47,360 bases of DNA from CADCWN01 sp039810045 (lineage in GTDB: Bacteria; Chloroflexota; Chloroflexia; Thermomicrobiales; CADCWN01), in NCBI GenBank assembly GCA_039810045.1, contig JBDHWF010000013.1, forward strand, positions 1 to 47,360, given 5' to 3'. Below, piece after piece: positions 39,990 to 47,360 of this stretch (positions are counted from its first letter, which is position 1; every line of letters begins with the position of its first letter). Under the pieces are notes generated by a model. It saw only the letters and a list, made by a program, of their open reading frames with translations. It did not search any database and had not been told where the DNA came from. Position numbers and translations under genes: made by a program.

Positions 39990-39992
39990 GCA

Positions 39993-40027
39993 AAGGCCCT
40001 AGCTGGTTGGTAACCAGCTAGGGCCTT
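39993..40027. terminator. Bidirectional terminator between convergent genes
   Basis: A perfect 16-bp stem, AAGGCCCTAGCTGGTT with its complement, around a 3-base loop GGT, starting four bases after the MBL-fold stop. CGTTTG follows on the plus strand. The long stem between convergent stops resembles the one at 20012-20048. Confidence 0.78.
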
Positions 40028-40048
40028 CGTTTGTGCAGTCTATCGCCG

Positions 40049-40468
40049 TTACTGCCGCGGGCGGAATTTCGGTAAGGTGATTTCGTCGGTGGCCTGCTCA
40101 TAGACCACTTCGACCGGCATCCCCACCTTCACTTCAGCGGGATCGGGGGCAACGCCTACCAGATTGGTCATCATCCTGACCCCTTCATCCAGTTCAATTA
40201 GCGCAACCACATAGGGGATCTCCGCTTGAAACGCAGGGTGTGGGTGCCGATGCACAATCGTGAAGGCGTGCACTTCGCCCGTGCCCTTAGCTGGCTTCCA
40301 GCTCAGGTCATCCGACAGACAGTGGGGGCAAAGACCGCGTGGGTAGAAGATGAACTTGCCGCAACTATTGCAGCATTGCAGTTCCATCGCTTCGTTCTTC
40401 ACACTATCCCAGAACGGCTTGGTAACAGGGTCAGCCGCTGGCATTGGTTTCTGTGGGGTGCCACTCAT
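40049..40468 (-). CDS. Zn-ribbon and OB-fold protein (DUF35), partner of the thiolase-like protein
   Basis: A 139-residue protein with an N-terminal helix, a zinc ribbon (CCNSCG, then GLCPHC) at about residues 32-50 and an OB-fold (GTGEVHAFTIVHRHPHPAF, PYVVALIELDEGVRMMTNL, VGMPVEVVYE). DUF35 proteins bind acyl-CoA and pair with thiolase-superfamily proteins; in actinobacterial steroid side-chain breakdown the DUF35 of a hydratase binds Ltp2 to form an aldolase. Here the thiolase-like gene ends 47 bases upstream on the same strand, the expected pairing. It is the last gene of the right-hand operon. Confidence 0.93.
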   Translation of the reverse strand: MSGTPQKPMPAADPVTKPFWDSVKNEAMELQCCNSCGKFIFYPRGLCPHCLSDDLSWKPAKGTGEVHAFTIVHRHPHPAFQAEIPYVVALIELDEGVRMMTNLVGVAPDPAEVKVGMPVEVVYEQATDEITLPKFRPRQ

Positions 40469-40515
40469 ATTCTGTCCTCCCTAGACCAATCGTGCTTCAT
40501 TCATTCGCTGGATGA

Positions 40516-41670
40516 CTAGGCCCGCGCCAGAATCGCCGTGCCTGCTGACGACAAGACACCACCAGTGCCGTGTACCACTGCCAGCTTCGCATCCTTCACC
40601 TGTCGAATACCTTGATCAGCATAGTCATGGCGCAGCTGGCGCACGGCCTCGATAATCGCGAACATCCCATACATCCCAGGGTGATTGTAGGAAAGGCCAC
40701 CACCATTGGTATTCATCGGGAATGGGCCACCCGGCGCGGTGCGACCATTGCTCACAAACGCGCCCCCCTCACCCTTCGCGCAGAAGCCAAGTTCTTCCAG
40801 CGTGAGGAGTACGGTATAGGTGAACGAGTCATAGATCATCGCCAGATCGAGTTCATCGTGGCGTACACCAGCCATCTCGAACGCGCGCTTGCCAGAAGTC
40901 TTGGCGGCAAACGAAGTCATGCTTGGCATCTGCGAAATCATCGAGTGGTCGTGGCTCTCACCGACACCAAGTACCGTTACGGGCGTCTGTTTGCAGTCAC
41001 GCGCCCGCTCCATTGAAGTCAGGACAACGGCACCGCCAGCATCGGTAACGAGGCAGCAATCAAGCAGCGTGAACGGATAGACGATGGGCCGAGCGTTCAG
41101 CACGTCCTCCACGGTGATCGGGTCGCGCATCACGGCCTTGGGATTGAGCATCGCCCACTTACGCGTTGACACAGCGATCTCTGCCAGTTGTTCGTGTGTA
41201 GTGCCATAGAGGTGCATATGGCGCGTGCAGGCCATGGCATACGATCCAGCAGGCTGTAATAACCCATAGGGGCCTTCAAACTGGCTTGAAAGGCTATCTG
41301 GCGCAACGGCCCGGGCGGGCATCCCCACACGCGAGCGACCGCTTTCACCGTGTGTGATCAGCGCAACATTGCACCAGCCATTCATAATCGCCAGGGCAGC
41401 ATGGGCGATATGGATCACGAATGACGAGCCCCCAACCGCCGTACCATCGGTGTAGACCGGCTCGATCCCCAGATATTCGCCCAATTCCAGCGTCGAAACA
41501 CCAGCAGTAAACAAGCCGTCAACGTCATCTTTGGTCAACCCAGCTTCGTTCAGGGCATTGCGCGCCGCCTGCGCGTGCAGGAGCAACGCCGGGACATCTG
41601 GCACCCTGCCGATCTGATCCGACTCGGCAACCCCCACAATGGCAACGTTTCCTTCGATACCTTTCCGCAT
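40516..41670 (-). CDS. SCP-x-type thiolase-like protein (lipid-transfer / acetyl-CoA acetyltransferase family)
   Basis: A 384-residue thiolase-fold protein of the SCP-x/Ltp group. Blocks: VAIVGVAESDQIG at the start, NALNEAGLTKDDVDGLFTAG, GGSSFVIHIAHAALAIMNG, CCLVTDAGGAVVLTS, NTNGGGLSYNHPGMYGMF and the end VHGTGGVLSSAGTAIL. The first nucleophilic cysteine of true thiolases is not found where expected (DGTAVGGSSF), and the late Cys-x-Gly motif reads HGTGG. Together these point away from classical thiolysis. With the DUF35 partner it may be a retro-aldolase like Ltp2-DUF35. GGGAGGAG precedes the ATG. The neighbours are tandem SDRs and an acyl-CoA synthetase. Confidence 0.9.
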   Translation of the reverse strand: MRKGIEGNVAIVGVAESDQIGRVPDVPALLLHAQAARNALNEAGLTKDDVDGLFTAGVSTLELGEYLGIEPVYTDGTAVGGSSFVIHIAHAALAIMNGWCNVALITHGESGRSRVGMPARAVAPDSLSSQFEGPYGLLQPAGSYAMACTRHMHLYGTTHEQLAEIAVSTRKWAMLNPKAVMRDPITVEDVLNARPIVYPFTLLDCCLVTDAGGAVVLTSMERARDCKQTPVTVLGVGESHDHSMISQMPSMTSFAAKTSGKRAFEMAGVRHDELDLAMIYDSFTYTVLLTLEELGFCAKGEGGAFVSNGRTAPGGPFPMNTNGGGLSYNHPGMYGMFAIIEAVRQLRHDYADQGIRQVKDAKLAVVHGTGGVLSSAGTAILARA

Positions 41671-41760
41671 TCGGCTCCTCCCTACTTCGTACTATCGGAT
41701 GTCGCGTCATACACTGGTTGGTTCATCCCGATCCAGGGAATGCGGTTGAACGCTGGCCAA

Positions 41761-42777
41761 TTACCAGACCTGTTCACCATATGGCTCGATCTTGGTACCC
41801 CAGAAGCGCAATTCTGGCGCGAGTTCTTCCCACGCATCATCGGGGATAGTGCGAATCTTCTCACCAAAACCTGGGTTGTTCTGGTTCACCGCCAATTCAT
41901 CAGCAAAGGCGCGTGGGATCAGTTCACACAACTCATCCACCGTCCAGCGATGGTCAGATCGTAGGGTCTTGATAATCTTCGGCTGCGCCATCAGGCCGAT
42001 ATTATAGCCATGTGCCGAAAAGAGGTGTCCATTCACATTCGCCGCTGCATCACTCGCCAGATAGGCGACGATTGGCGCAACATTATCGGGGTCACGATCA
42101 GTGCCAACCGCCAGTTCACTTGGCAGTTTGCCGCTCTCAGCCAGTGCTGCTTCGCGTGCCCTAGGAATTGAATCGATCATCCGGGTTGCCGCTCCTGGCA
42201 GAATCGCATTCGAGGTGACGCCAAGGCGCGATAAACCATTTGCGCAACTCAGCGTGAGGCCAATAATGCCCGATTTGGCAGCGGCATAATTCGGCTGACC
42301 TGCGGCCCCAAACGCCGACGATGACGAGAAGTTAATCAGCCGCCCACCAGTACCCTGATCACGGAAGCGGATCGCCGCCCAGTGACAGGTGTTGAAAGTA
42401 CCTTTCAGGTGAACATCGATCACCGCGTCCCATTCGTCCTTCGTCATATTGAAGATCATGCGGTCACGCAGAATCCCGGCAACATTGACCACGATATCGA
42501 TCTTGCCGAACTCATCGATCGCCTGCTGAATCATCGCGCCTGCGCCATCGAAATCGGAAACGGAATGACTATTGAAGACGGCGCGTTCACCGGAAGGATC
42601 AATCTCCCGTGCTACCTGCTCGGCTACCGAGACATCAGCCCCGGTGCCATCCAAGGCCGACCCCAGGTCGTTGACAACGATCATCGCCCCCTCGCGGGCC
42701 ATCAACCGGGCAATCCCACGCCCGATCCCCCGACCCGCACCAGTAATCAGTGCCACTTTGCCATCAAGTGTACCCAT
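41761..42777 (-). CDS. SDR-family (3R)-hydroxyacyl-CoA dehydrogenase-like protein (copy 1)
   Basis: A 338-residue SDR resembling the dehydrogenase part of peroxisomal multifunctional enzyme 2 / 17-beta-HSD type 4. NAD motif ITGAGRGIGRGIARLM, VVNDLGSALDGTGAD after strand 2, NVAGILRDRMIFNM, catalytic Ser in LINFSSSSAFG and Tyr/Lys in YAAAKSGIIG. A C-terminal extension of about 95 residues (NVNGHLFSAHGYNIGLM, RWTVDELCELIP) exceeds a classical SDR. The gene is followed by the thiolase-like gene after 90 bases and preceded by a close paralogue, so it arose by tandem duplication. Role inferred: oxidation of a beta-hydroxyacyl-CoA. Confidence 0.9.
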   Translation of the reverse strand: MGTLDGKVALITGAGRGIGRGIARLMAREGAMIVVNDLGSALDGTGADVSVAEQVAREIDPSGERAVFNSHSVSDFDGAGAMIQQAIDEFGKIDIVVNVAGILRDRMIFNMTKDEWDAVIDVHLKGTFNTCHWAAIRFRDQGTGGRLINFSSSSAFGAAGQPNYAAAKSGIIGLTLSCANGLSRLGVTSNAILPGAATRMIDSIPRAREAALAESGKLPSELAVGTDRDPDNVAPIVAYLASDAAANVNGHLFSAHGYNIGLMAQPKIIKTLRSDHRWTVDELCELIPRAFADELAVNQNNPGFGEKIRTIPDDAWEELAPELRFWGTKIEPYGEQVW

Positions 42778-42855
42778 CGTGCCTCCTCAGGAAGTCAGCA
42801 ATTCTCCGTTCATACCTGCCAGGCCAATCGATTACCCAGCTAACGATAGGTCGTA

Positions 42856-43911
42856 CTAGTTGTCAGCCACTGGGTTGATTTCAGCCGCTTGCTTCGCCTC
42901 GAAATATGGTTGCCGGAGCCAGAGATCCACACCAGGGGCAAACGCTTCCCAGTTCTGCGGATCGGCCTGCGAGACAGCAGCCCCCTTCAGCGGGCGTTCC
43001 GCGCCTGGCACCTGTACGGGATCGGGAATCGTGGTGGTCAGTCCGAACGTTTGGGGGAAGAACTGCGCGATCTCCGCTGGCTCCCAGCGACGCTCCGCTT
43101 GCAAAACACCAGCCAGTTCCCAATGCGAATAGAGGGCAATCGTATTCCCGCGTACTCCAAAGAAATGCCCATTGACGCCCGCCGCATCATCAGTGGAGAG
43201 GTAGGCCACCATCGGCGCAACATTAGCGGGATCACCCTCCGTACCAGCGGCGAGTTCGCTTGGCAGTTTGCCAGTTTTCTCCGCAACCGCCTTGCCGCCT
43301 GGCGTTGAGTCGATCATCCGCGTGGTGGCAAAGGGCAGGATAGCGTTCGCCGTCACCCCAGAGCGATTCAAGCTATTCGCCAGCGTGGCGGTGAACCCCA
43401 GGATCCCATATTTCGCCGCGCCGTAATTCGCCTGTCCAGGGCTACCCCAGGCAGAGACACTGGAGAAATTGATAATGCGACCATGCCCTTGCTGCCGCAT
43501 CACCACCGAAGCGTGGCGACAGGTATTGAACGTGCCAGTGAGGTGTACCGCCGTGACCAGATCGAACTCCTCCTCGGTCATGTTATAGATCATGCGGTCG
43601 CGGAGGATTCCAGCGATATTGACCACGATATCGATCTTGCCAAACTCATCAATCGCCTGCTGAATCATCGCCCCAGCGGCATCATAGTCAGAGACAGAGC
43701 CAGTATTCGCGATCACTCGTTCACCGCTGGGATCAATCTCCCGCGCTGCTTGCGCCGCCACCGACTCATCTTTACCATCACCACCCAGGCCAGCACCAAG
43801 GTCATTGAGAACGATCGCTGCCCCTTCCTCATACATCAGTTGGGCAACCGCCCGGCCAATCCCCCGGCCAGCGCCAGTGATCAGCGCAACCTTGCCATCG
43901 AGTTTGCCCAT
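42856..43911 (-). CDS. SDR-family (3R)-hydroxyacyl-CoA dehydrogenase-like protein (copy 2)
   Basis: A 351-residue paralogue of the neighbouring SDR with the same blocks: ITGAGRGIGRAVAQLM, LNDLGAGLGGDGKDE, NIAGILRDRMIYNM, INFSSVSAWG, YGAAKYGILGF, and VNGHFFGVRGNTIALY. The shared segments of the coenzyme domain are strongly alike (both have ARREIDPSGER-like AREIDPSGER and AGAMIQQAIDEFGKIDIVVN), while the C-terminal tails diverge, which fits different substrates or chain lengths. The gap between copies is 78 bases. The GAGGAA-type ribosome binding site precedes the ATG. Confidence 0.9.
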   Translation of the reverse strand: MGKLDGKVALITGAGRGIGRAVAQLMYEEGAAIVLNDLGAGLGGDGKDESVAAQAAREIDPSGERVIANTGSVSDYDAAGAMIQQAIDEFGKIDIVVNIAGILRDRMIYNMTEEEFDLVTAVHLTGTFNTCRHASVVMRQQGHGRIINFSSVSAWGSPGQANYGAAKYGILGFTATLANSLNRSGVTANAILPFATTRMIDSTPGGKAVAEKTGKLPSELAAGTEGDPANVAPMVAYLSTDDAAGVNGHFFGVRGNTIALYSHWELAGVLQAERRWEPAEIAQFFPQTFGLTTTIPDPVQVPGAERPLKGAAVSQADPQNWEAFAPGVDLWLRQPYFEAKQAAEINPVADN

Positions 43912-43979
43912 GGTTCCTCCTTACTGCTATTTCCCACGAACTACCAATTGGCCTACGTGTTATGCTACTCCCACCATGC

Positions 43980-44921
43980 TTACTGCGCTTGCTTCAGCGC
44001 GGCAATCACCGGGGCAAATTGCTCCAACCCCTCTCGGTTATTGGGCTGAAGCATCACCTGAATATGCGAAATACCTTCAGCAGTGAATGCCTGCAATGCA
44101 GCAGCAATCTCCGCTGGAGTACCAACAATTGGCTCTGCCTGCGAGTCAGGCCGGATCAGTCGGGCGGCCAGATCATCCGTGCGGACATAGTCAATCAAGA
44201 CCGTCATCGTTCGCCCCAGTGTGGCTGGATCACGGCCAACTTCCTGACAGGCTGCATCAACCGCTTCGCGCAGTGGTGGCACTGCGCTATGATGACTCTT
44301 ATCAAAGGCGATCCAGCCATTCCAAAGATCGGCATAGCGGGCAGTCAGTCGTAACATCCGCTGGCCCGTTGTCCCGATCATGATCGGGGGGCCACCAGCG
44401 CGTGGCCCGCGTGGTCGCAGTTCACAGTCACGCGCCTGATAGTATTTTCCCGCAAAGTCAACGTGCCCTGTTTTCAACAATGGGGTGATGATTTGCAGGG
44501 CTTCCTCAAACCGACTGACTCGGTGGTCATATGGATAACCAAACGCTTGAAACTCTGGTTCGTGGTAGCCCGCCCCCACTCCCAAAATCAACCGCCCATC
44601 ACTCATCTCGTCAATGGTGTCGGCGATCTTCGCCAGCATCGCTGGATTACGAAATGCTGTGCAGACAACGAGCGTACCAAGTTCTACCCGTTTCGTAGCC
44701 GCAGCCAACCCCGAGAGCAGGGTGAGGCATTCCCAGCCACCACGCGGCTCAACATCTGGAAACCGAAAGAGCAAGTGATCGGCCATCCACACCGAGTCGA
44801 AGCCAACATCTTCCGCCCGCTGCGCCAGGGAGACGATATCCTGCCAGCGGGGGGTTACTCCCTGCATCTGCCGTTCACTAAACGGGAGATGTACTCCGAT
44901 TTTTAATGGAGGCGTTGCCAT
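43980..44921 (-). CDS. LLM-class (luciferase-like) flavin-dependent oxidoreductase, possibly F420-dependent
   Basis: A 313-residue luciferase-like TIM-barrel enzyme. Blocks: KIGVHLPFSERQ, QRAEDVGFDSVWMADHLLF, ECLTLLSGLAAATKRVELGT, RLILGVGAGYHEPEFQAFG, PIMIGTTGQRMLRLTARYAD, and the C-terminal PAEIAAALQAFTAEGISHIQVML. The pattern matches the TIGR03619-like F420-dependent LLM groups common in Actinobacteria and Chloroflexota, though FMN use cannot be excluded. The ATG at 44921 is preceded by AGGAGGG; nine in-frame codons upstream lack one. It sits inside the acyl-CoA operon. Confidence 0.9.
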   Translation of the reverse strand: MATPPLKIGVHLPFSERQMQGVTPRWQDIVSLAQRAEDVGFDSVWMADHLLFRFPDVEPRGGWECLTLLSGLAAATKRVELGTLVVCTAFRNPAMLAKIADTIDEMSDGRLILGVGAGYHEPEFQAFGYPYDHRVSRFEEALQIITPLLKTGHVDFAGKYYQARDCELRPRGPRAGGPPIMIGTTGQRMLRLTARYADLWNGWIAFDKSHHSAVPPLREAVDAACQEVGRDPATLGRTMTVLIDYVRTDDLAARLIRPDSQAEPIVGTPAEIAAALQAFTAEGISHIQVMLQPNNREGLEQFAPVIAALKQAQ

Positions 44922-44975
44922 CCTCGCCCTCCTTTGGGCCGCCGTCAACGGCTCTTGTATTGAATCATTGCCAAC

Positions 44976-45590
44976 TTACCAGGCAACATCGTGAAAATGA
45001 ATCCTGCCAGATTCACGATCCCAAACGGCATACTCGCCTTCAGCCAAGGCGCCAGGGTTGATCAGGTAACGCCGCTGCGGATCGATTGTCAGAAAGCGCC
45101 GACCAAGGTCGATTGGCCCGCGCTCAGTGCGAGCGGCCCGATGATGCGTGTGTCCAGCAAAGGTCATTCGCGCCTGGGCGTGCCCAGGCAGTTCTGCTTC
45201 CTGCACCACTACCGAAGAAAGGCGGGCCAGCGTTGCACTATGCCCCCAATGCGTTGCCTCATGGGTGAAGCAGATATCCCCGACCATCAACTCCTCACCC
45301 AGGCCAGTTAACAGGGTCACTGTCGCCGCTTCCAGGTTACCAACCTCTGCCGCCGCCAGTGCGATCTCCCGCTCATGGTTGCCCCAAACCCCAATGACCG
45401 ACCAACCAGCGAGAGCGTGAGCGCAATCGTCAGCCTGTTCTACTCGGTCAAAAAGATCACCAAGTAGCGCAATCTGCTGCACCCCCAGCTTACGGCAGGC
45501 AGTGAGCGCATCGCGAAGGGGCCGTTGCGCCCCATGCACATCCGCGAAGAGCCCAATCATTGGTGCGAGTGCTGATTCCTTCGTCGCCAT
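44976..45590 (-). CDS. Calcineurin-like metallophosphoesterase (YfcE/MJ0936-like)
   Basis: A 204-residue two-metal phosphoesterase. All five motifs are present: D-x-H in IGLFADVHG, GD in ALLGDLFDR, GNHE in VWGNHEREI, His in CFTHEATHWG, and GHTH in TFAGHTHHRA. The end has INPGALAEGE, as in small single-domain phosphodiesterases. AAGGAG lies 11 bases before the ATG, a long spacing; a second in-frame ATG at residue 11 (MIGLF) has no better site. It is 18 bases downstream of the acyl-CoA synthetase gene. Its link to acyl-CoA metabolism is unclear. Confidence 0.9.
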   Translation of the reverse strand: MATKESALAPMIGLFADVHGAQRPLRDALTACRKLGVQQIALLGDLFDRVEQADDCAHALAGWSVIGVWGNHEREIALAAAEVGNLEAATVTLLTGLGEELMVGDICFTHEATHWGHSATLARLSSVVVQEAELPGHAQARMTFAGHTHHRAARTERGPIDLGRRFLTIDPQRRYLINPGALAEGEYAVWDRESGRIHFHDVAW

Positions 45591-45608
45591 CCGCCTGCGT
45601 ACTCCTTA

Positions 45609-47360
45609 TCAATGTCCGGCGGACTGCGACGCCCCATTGGGCACAATCAAACAGTCAACAACTCTGGCCCCATGACCACGCGGTAACGCCAGGAGCGGGT
45701 TGATATCAATCTCGGCAACATCGTCGCGCAAGTCGATGCACAGTTGGGAGAACTTCGCGAGAATATCGGCAACAGCATCAGTATCAACGGCCTCTTTACC
45801 ACGCGAGCCTGTCCCATCAAGGATCGCCTTGCCGCGTAGCTGATCAAGCATCGCCTGACCATCATGGGCAGTCAGCGGTGGGACACCAAGCGCAACATCT
45901 TTCAGCACTTCGACAAAGATTCCCCCAAGCCCAACAGCAATTGCGGGGCCGAACGAGGGATCTTGCGTCATCCCCAGAATCAGCTCTTGCCCGCCACTCA
46001 CCATTTCCTGTACCAGCACGCCAGCCAGTTTGGCAGTAGCTCTGTACGCGCGGGCATTGGCCATAATCTGCTCAAAACCAGCCCGAACCGCCTCATCATC
46101 GGTGACATTAAGCAAGACCCCGCCTGCCTCGGTCTTATGGGGCAGATCGGGCGATTCAATCTTCAAGACGACGGGGTAACCAATCTTCTGGGCAGCAGCA
46201 ACCGCTTCGTCGGCAGTCGTTGCCAATGTTTCCCCGACAGTAGGAATGTCATAGAGCGCCAGCAGCGCTTTCGCTTCCCGCTCCACCAACGGACGCCCGC
46301 CCGCCGCCTGCACTATCTGCCGCGCCTGCTCCGCCAGTGGGCCTGCCTTACCGGCGCTGCGTGGATTACTCGCCCAGGCCTGCTGGAAATCGGCGTAACG
46401 CAGCAGCGCAGCAACGGCCTTCAGGCTATTCTCCGTCCCTTGCAGGAAGGGGACACCATCAAGGTCAACTGCTGGGTCGGCAATCTGGATTGTTGGGCTA
46501 GGCTGCTGTTTCATCTCCCCAGCAACTAGCGCCATCACCAGGAAGAGCTTGTCGGGGAACTGCTCAGGAAGCGCCCAAATCGCCTTCCCAGCAGTGTCGG
46601 CTTTATCCATTACACCAGGATATGCCCGACCATAGATGATCGTATCGATTTGCTGATCTTCGGCCAGTGCGGTCAGTGCCGCTTCAAGCAGGCCAGGGAT
46701 CTGCGCGGCCTGCCCTGTATAGTCCAGCGGATTACCAACTGTCCCAAAGGCGGGGATCACTTCCTCCAGGCGCATCACCGTCTGCGGGGACAGCGTGGGG
46801 AAATTCAGATTGCTATCAGCGCCCAGGTCAGCAGTTAGGCCAGCAGCGCCACCTGAAACGAATGCTGACGCAACCCCGTTGCCTTTTGGCAGCTTCTTCG
46901 TGTGGAAGATCGCCAGCGCCTCGGCCATCTGATCGAGATTCGTCACGCGGGTAACGCCATATTGCCGCATGACGGCATCAACAATTTCGTCCGAACCAAC
47001 CAATGAACCCGTGTGAGCTAAGGCTGAACGACGCCCACCTTCGGAACGGCCAATCTTCAGGATTACCAGTGGCTTCTTACGATCAGCGGCGATCCGCGCT
47101 GCCTCCAAGAACTTCTCTGGCGAACGGAACTGCTCAACAAAACAGCCGATCACCCGTGTTTGCTCATCGTCAGCATAGTAGCGAATCATGTCGGCGACAT
47201 CGACATCGGCTTCATTCCCCAGCGTCGTGATATAGGAGAAGCCCATGCCGCGGTCGTGCGCGGGCAGAATAATGCTATAGGCGATCAGGCCACTTTGCAG
47301 GGCCAAGGCAATCCCACCAGGGCGCAAAATTGGGTATGGCCCACTGGAGCCAGTCATCTT
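45609..47360 (-). CDS. ADP-forming acyl-CoA synthetase (acetate-CoA ligase family), N-terminus cut by window edge
   Basis: At least 583 residues are visible and the frame is open to the right edge. The visible start is in the succinyl-CoA-ligase-like middle (GGIALALQSGLIAYS, YITTLGNEADVDVADMIRYY); the N-terminal CoA-binding domain of about 150 residues must lie outside. KIGRSEGGRRSALAHTGSLVG carries the conserved His-Thr-Gly motif of the transferable phospho-His region. The C-terminal ATP-grasp_5 domain has ALLALYDIPTVGE, GYPVVLKIESPDLPHKTEAGG, VQEMVSGGQELILGMTQDP, FGPAIAVGLGGIFVEVLKD and VAEIDINPLLA. It activates an acid to its CoA thioester with ATP, giving ADP and phosphate. The first visible Met is not the true start. 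Confidence 0.92.
   Translation of the reverse strand, partial: KMTGSSGPYPILRPGGIALALQSGLIAYSIILPAHDRGMGFSYITTLGNEADVDVADMIRYYADDEQTRVIGCFVEQFRSPEKFLEAARIAADRKKPLVILKIGRSEGGRRSALAHTGSLVGSDEIVDAVMRQYGVTRVTNLDQMAEALAIFHTKKLPKGNGVASAFVSGGAAGLTADLGADSNLNFPTLSPQTVMRLEEVIPAFGTVGNPLDYTGQAAQIPGLLEAALTALAEDQQIDTIIYGRAYPGVMDKADTAGKAIWALPEQFPDKLFLVMALVAGEMKQQPSPTIQIADPAVDLDGVPFLQGTENSLKAVAALLRYADFQQAWASNPRSAGKAGPLAEQARQIVQAAGGRPLVEREAKALLALYDIPTVGETLATTADEAVAAAQKIGYPVVLKIESPDLPHKTEAGGVLLNVTDDEAVRAGFEQIMANARAYRATAKLAGVLVQEMVSGGQELILGMTQDPSFGPAIAVGLGGIFVEVLKDVALGVPPLTAHDGQAMLDQLRGKAILDGTGSRGKEAVDTDAVADILAKFSQLCIDLRDDVAEIDINPLLALPRGHGARVVDCLIVPNGASQSAGH

Noticed and set aside
45864..46529. 221-residue plus-strand open frame
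   Set aside because: Antisense to the acyl-CoA synthetase ATP-grasp region, with no recognisable domain.
1..47360. Insertion sequences, phage genes, toxin-antitoxin pairs and CRISPR arrays
   Set aside because: None seen: no transposase, integrase, terminal inverted repeats or regularly spaced repeats were found in reading the window.

Overview
This window looks like a piece of a chromosome from an aerobic, metabolically versatile, moderately GC-rich bacterium, most likely a member of the Chloroflexota. That assignment is an inference from gene content: a class II copper nitrite reductase with an N-terminal membrane anchor, DUF2249 proteins, a luciferase-like (possibly F420-dependent) oxidoreductase, and many acyl-CoA and aromatic catabolic genes. 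No rRNA or ribosomal protein gene is present to prove it. I see no insertion sequence, phage gene or CRISPR array. One tRNA gene, tRNA-Lys(TTT), is present. Genes are densely packed in operons, usually with clear purine-rich ribosome binding sites.

Layout. 0-2.4 kb: the edge of an NTF2-like protein gene, a class V aminotransferase, and a YceI protein behind a near-consensus sigma70 promoter. 2.7 kb: tRNA-Lys. 2.9-5.5 kb (minus): a D-2-hydroxyacid dehydrogenase and an MlrC-type M81 metallopeptidase. 5.7-9.6 kb (minus): a five-gene operon with CopD-like, DUF59, DUF1858-DUF2249-DUF2249, an NnrS/heme-copper-oxidase-like membrane protein, and DUF2249-cupin; it looks like a nitrogen-oxide or low-oxygen respiration module. 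10.1-20 kb (plus): an unusual run of eight genes. It opens with an ABCG-type transporter fused to cyclic-nucleotide-binding and FHA domains, then a cyclase-family hydrolase, a stand-alone cyclic-nucleotide-binding protein, a membrane-anchored formylglycine-generating-enzyme-like protein, two tandem membrane-anchored alpha/beta-hydrolase proteins that have lost nucleophile and histidine, an intact beta-ketoacyl synthase, and a second ketosynthase that has lost its whole catalytic triad. I regard this as the best candidate for an undescribed system.

20-22.3 kb (minus): a lipoprotein, a DUF1801 protein and an unrecognised 368-residue protein. 22.5-30 kb (minus): a six-gene homoprotocatechuate (4-hydroxyphenylacetate meta-cleavage) operon, hpaG-hpaB-hpaE-hpaD-TPP enzyme-hpaH, with a promoter and an overlapping dyad at its head. 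30.2-38 kb (plus): a cytochrome P450, a NarL-type two-component system, nirK, a membrane-anchored cupredoxin, a WrbA-like flavoprotein and a nitronate monooxygenase-like enzyme. 38-38.8 kb: an SDR (minus). 39.1-40 kb: an MBL-fold hydrolase (plus). 40-47.4 kb (minus): an acyl-CoA-related operon with an ADP-forming acyl-CoA synthetase (cut by the window edge), a metallophosphoesterase, an LLM oxidoreductase, two tandem SDRs, an SCP-x thiolase-like protein and its DUF35 partner.

How it fits together. Nitrite reduction is split between the nirK-cupredoxin pair with a sensor-regulator pair upstream and the DUF2249/NnrS-like operon 24 kb away. Aromatic ring cleavage feeds central metabolism. The right-hand block looks like side-chain or fatty-acid-type beta-oxidation in which a thiolase-like/DUF35 pair could act as an aldolase. 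The ketosynthase cluster in the middle has no visible acyl carrier protein, and several of its members keep their folds but not their catalytic residues.
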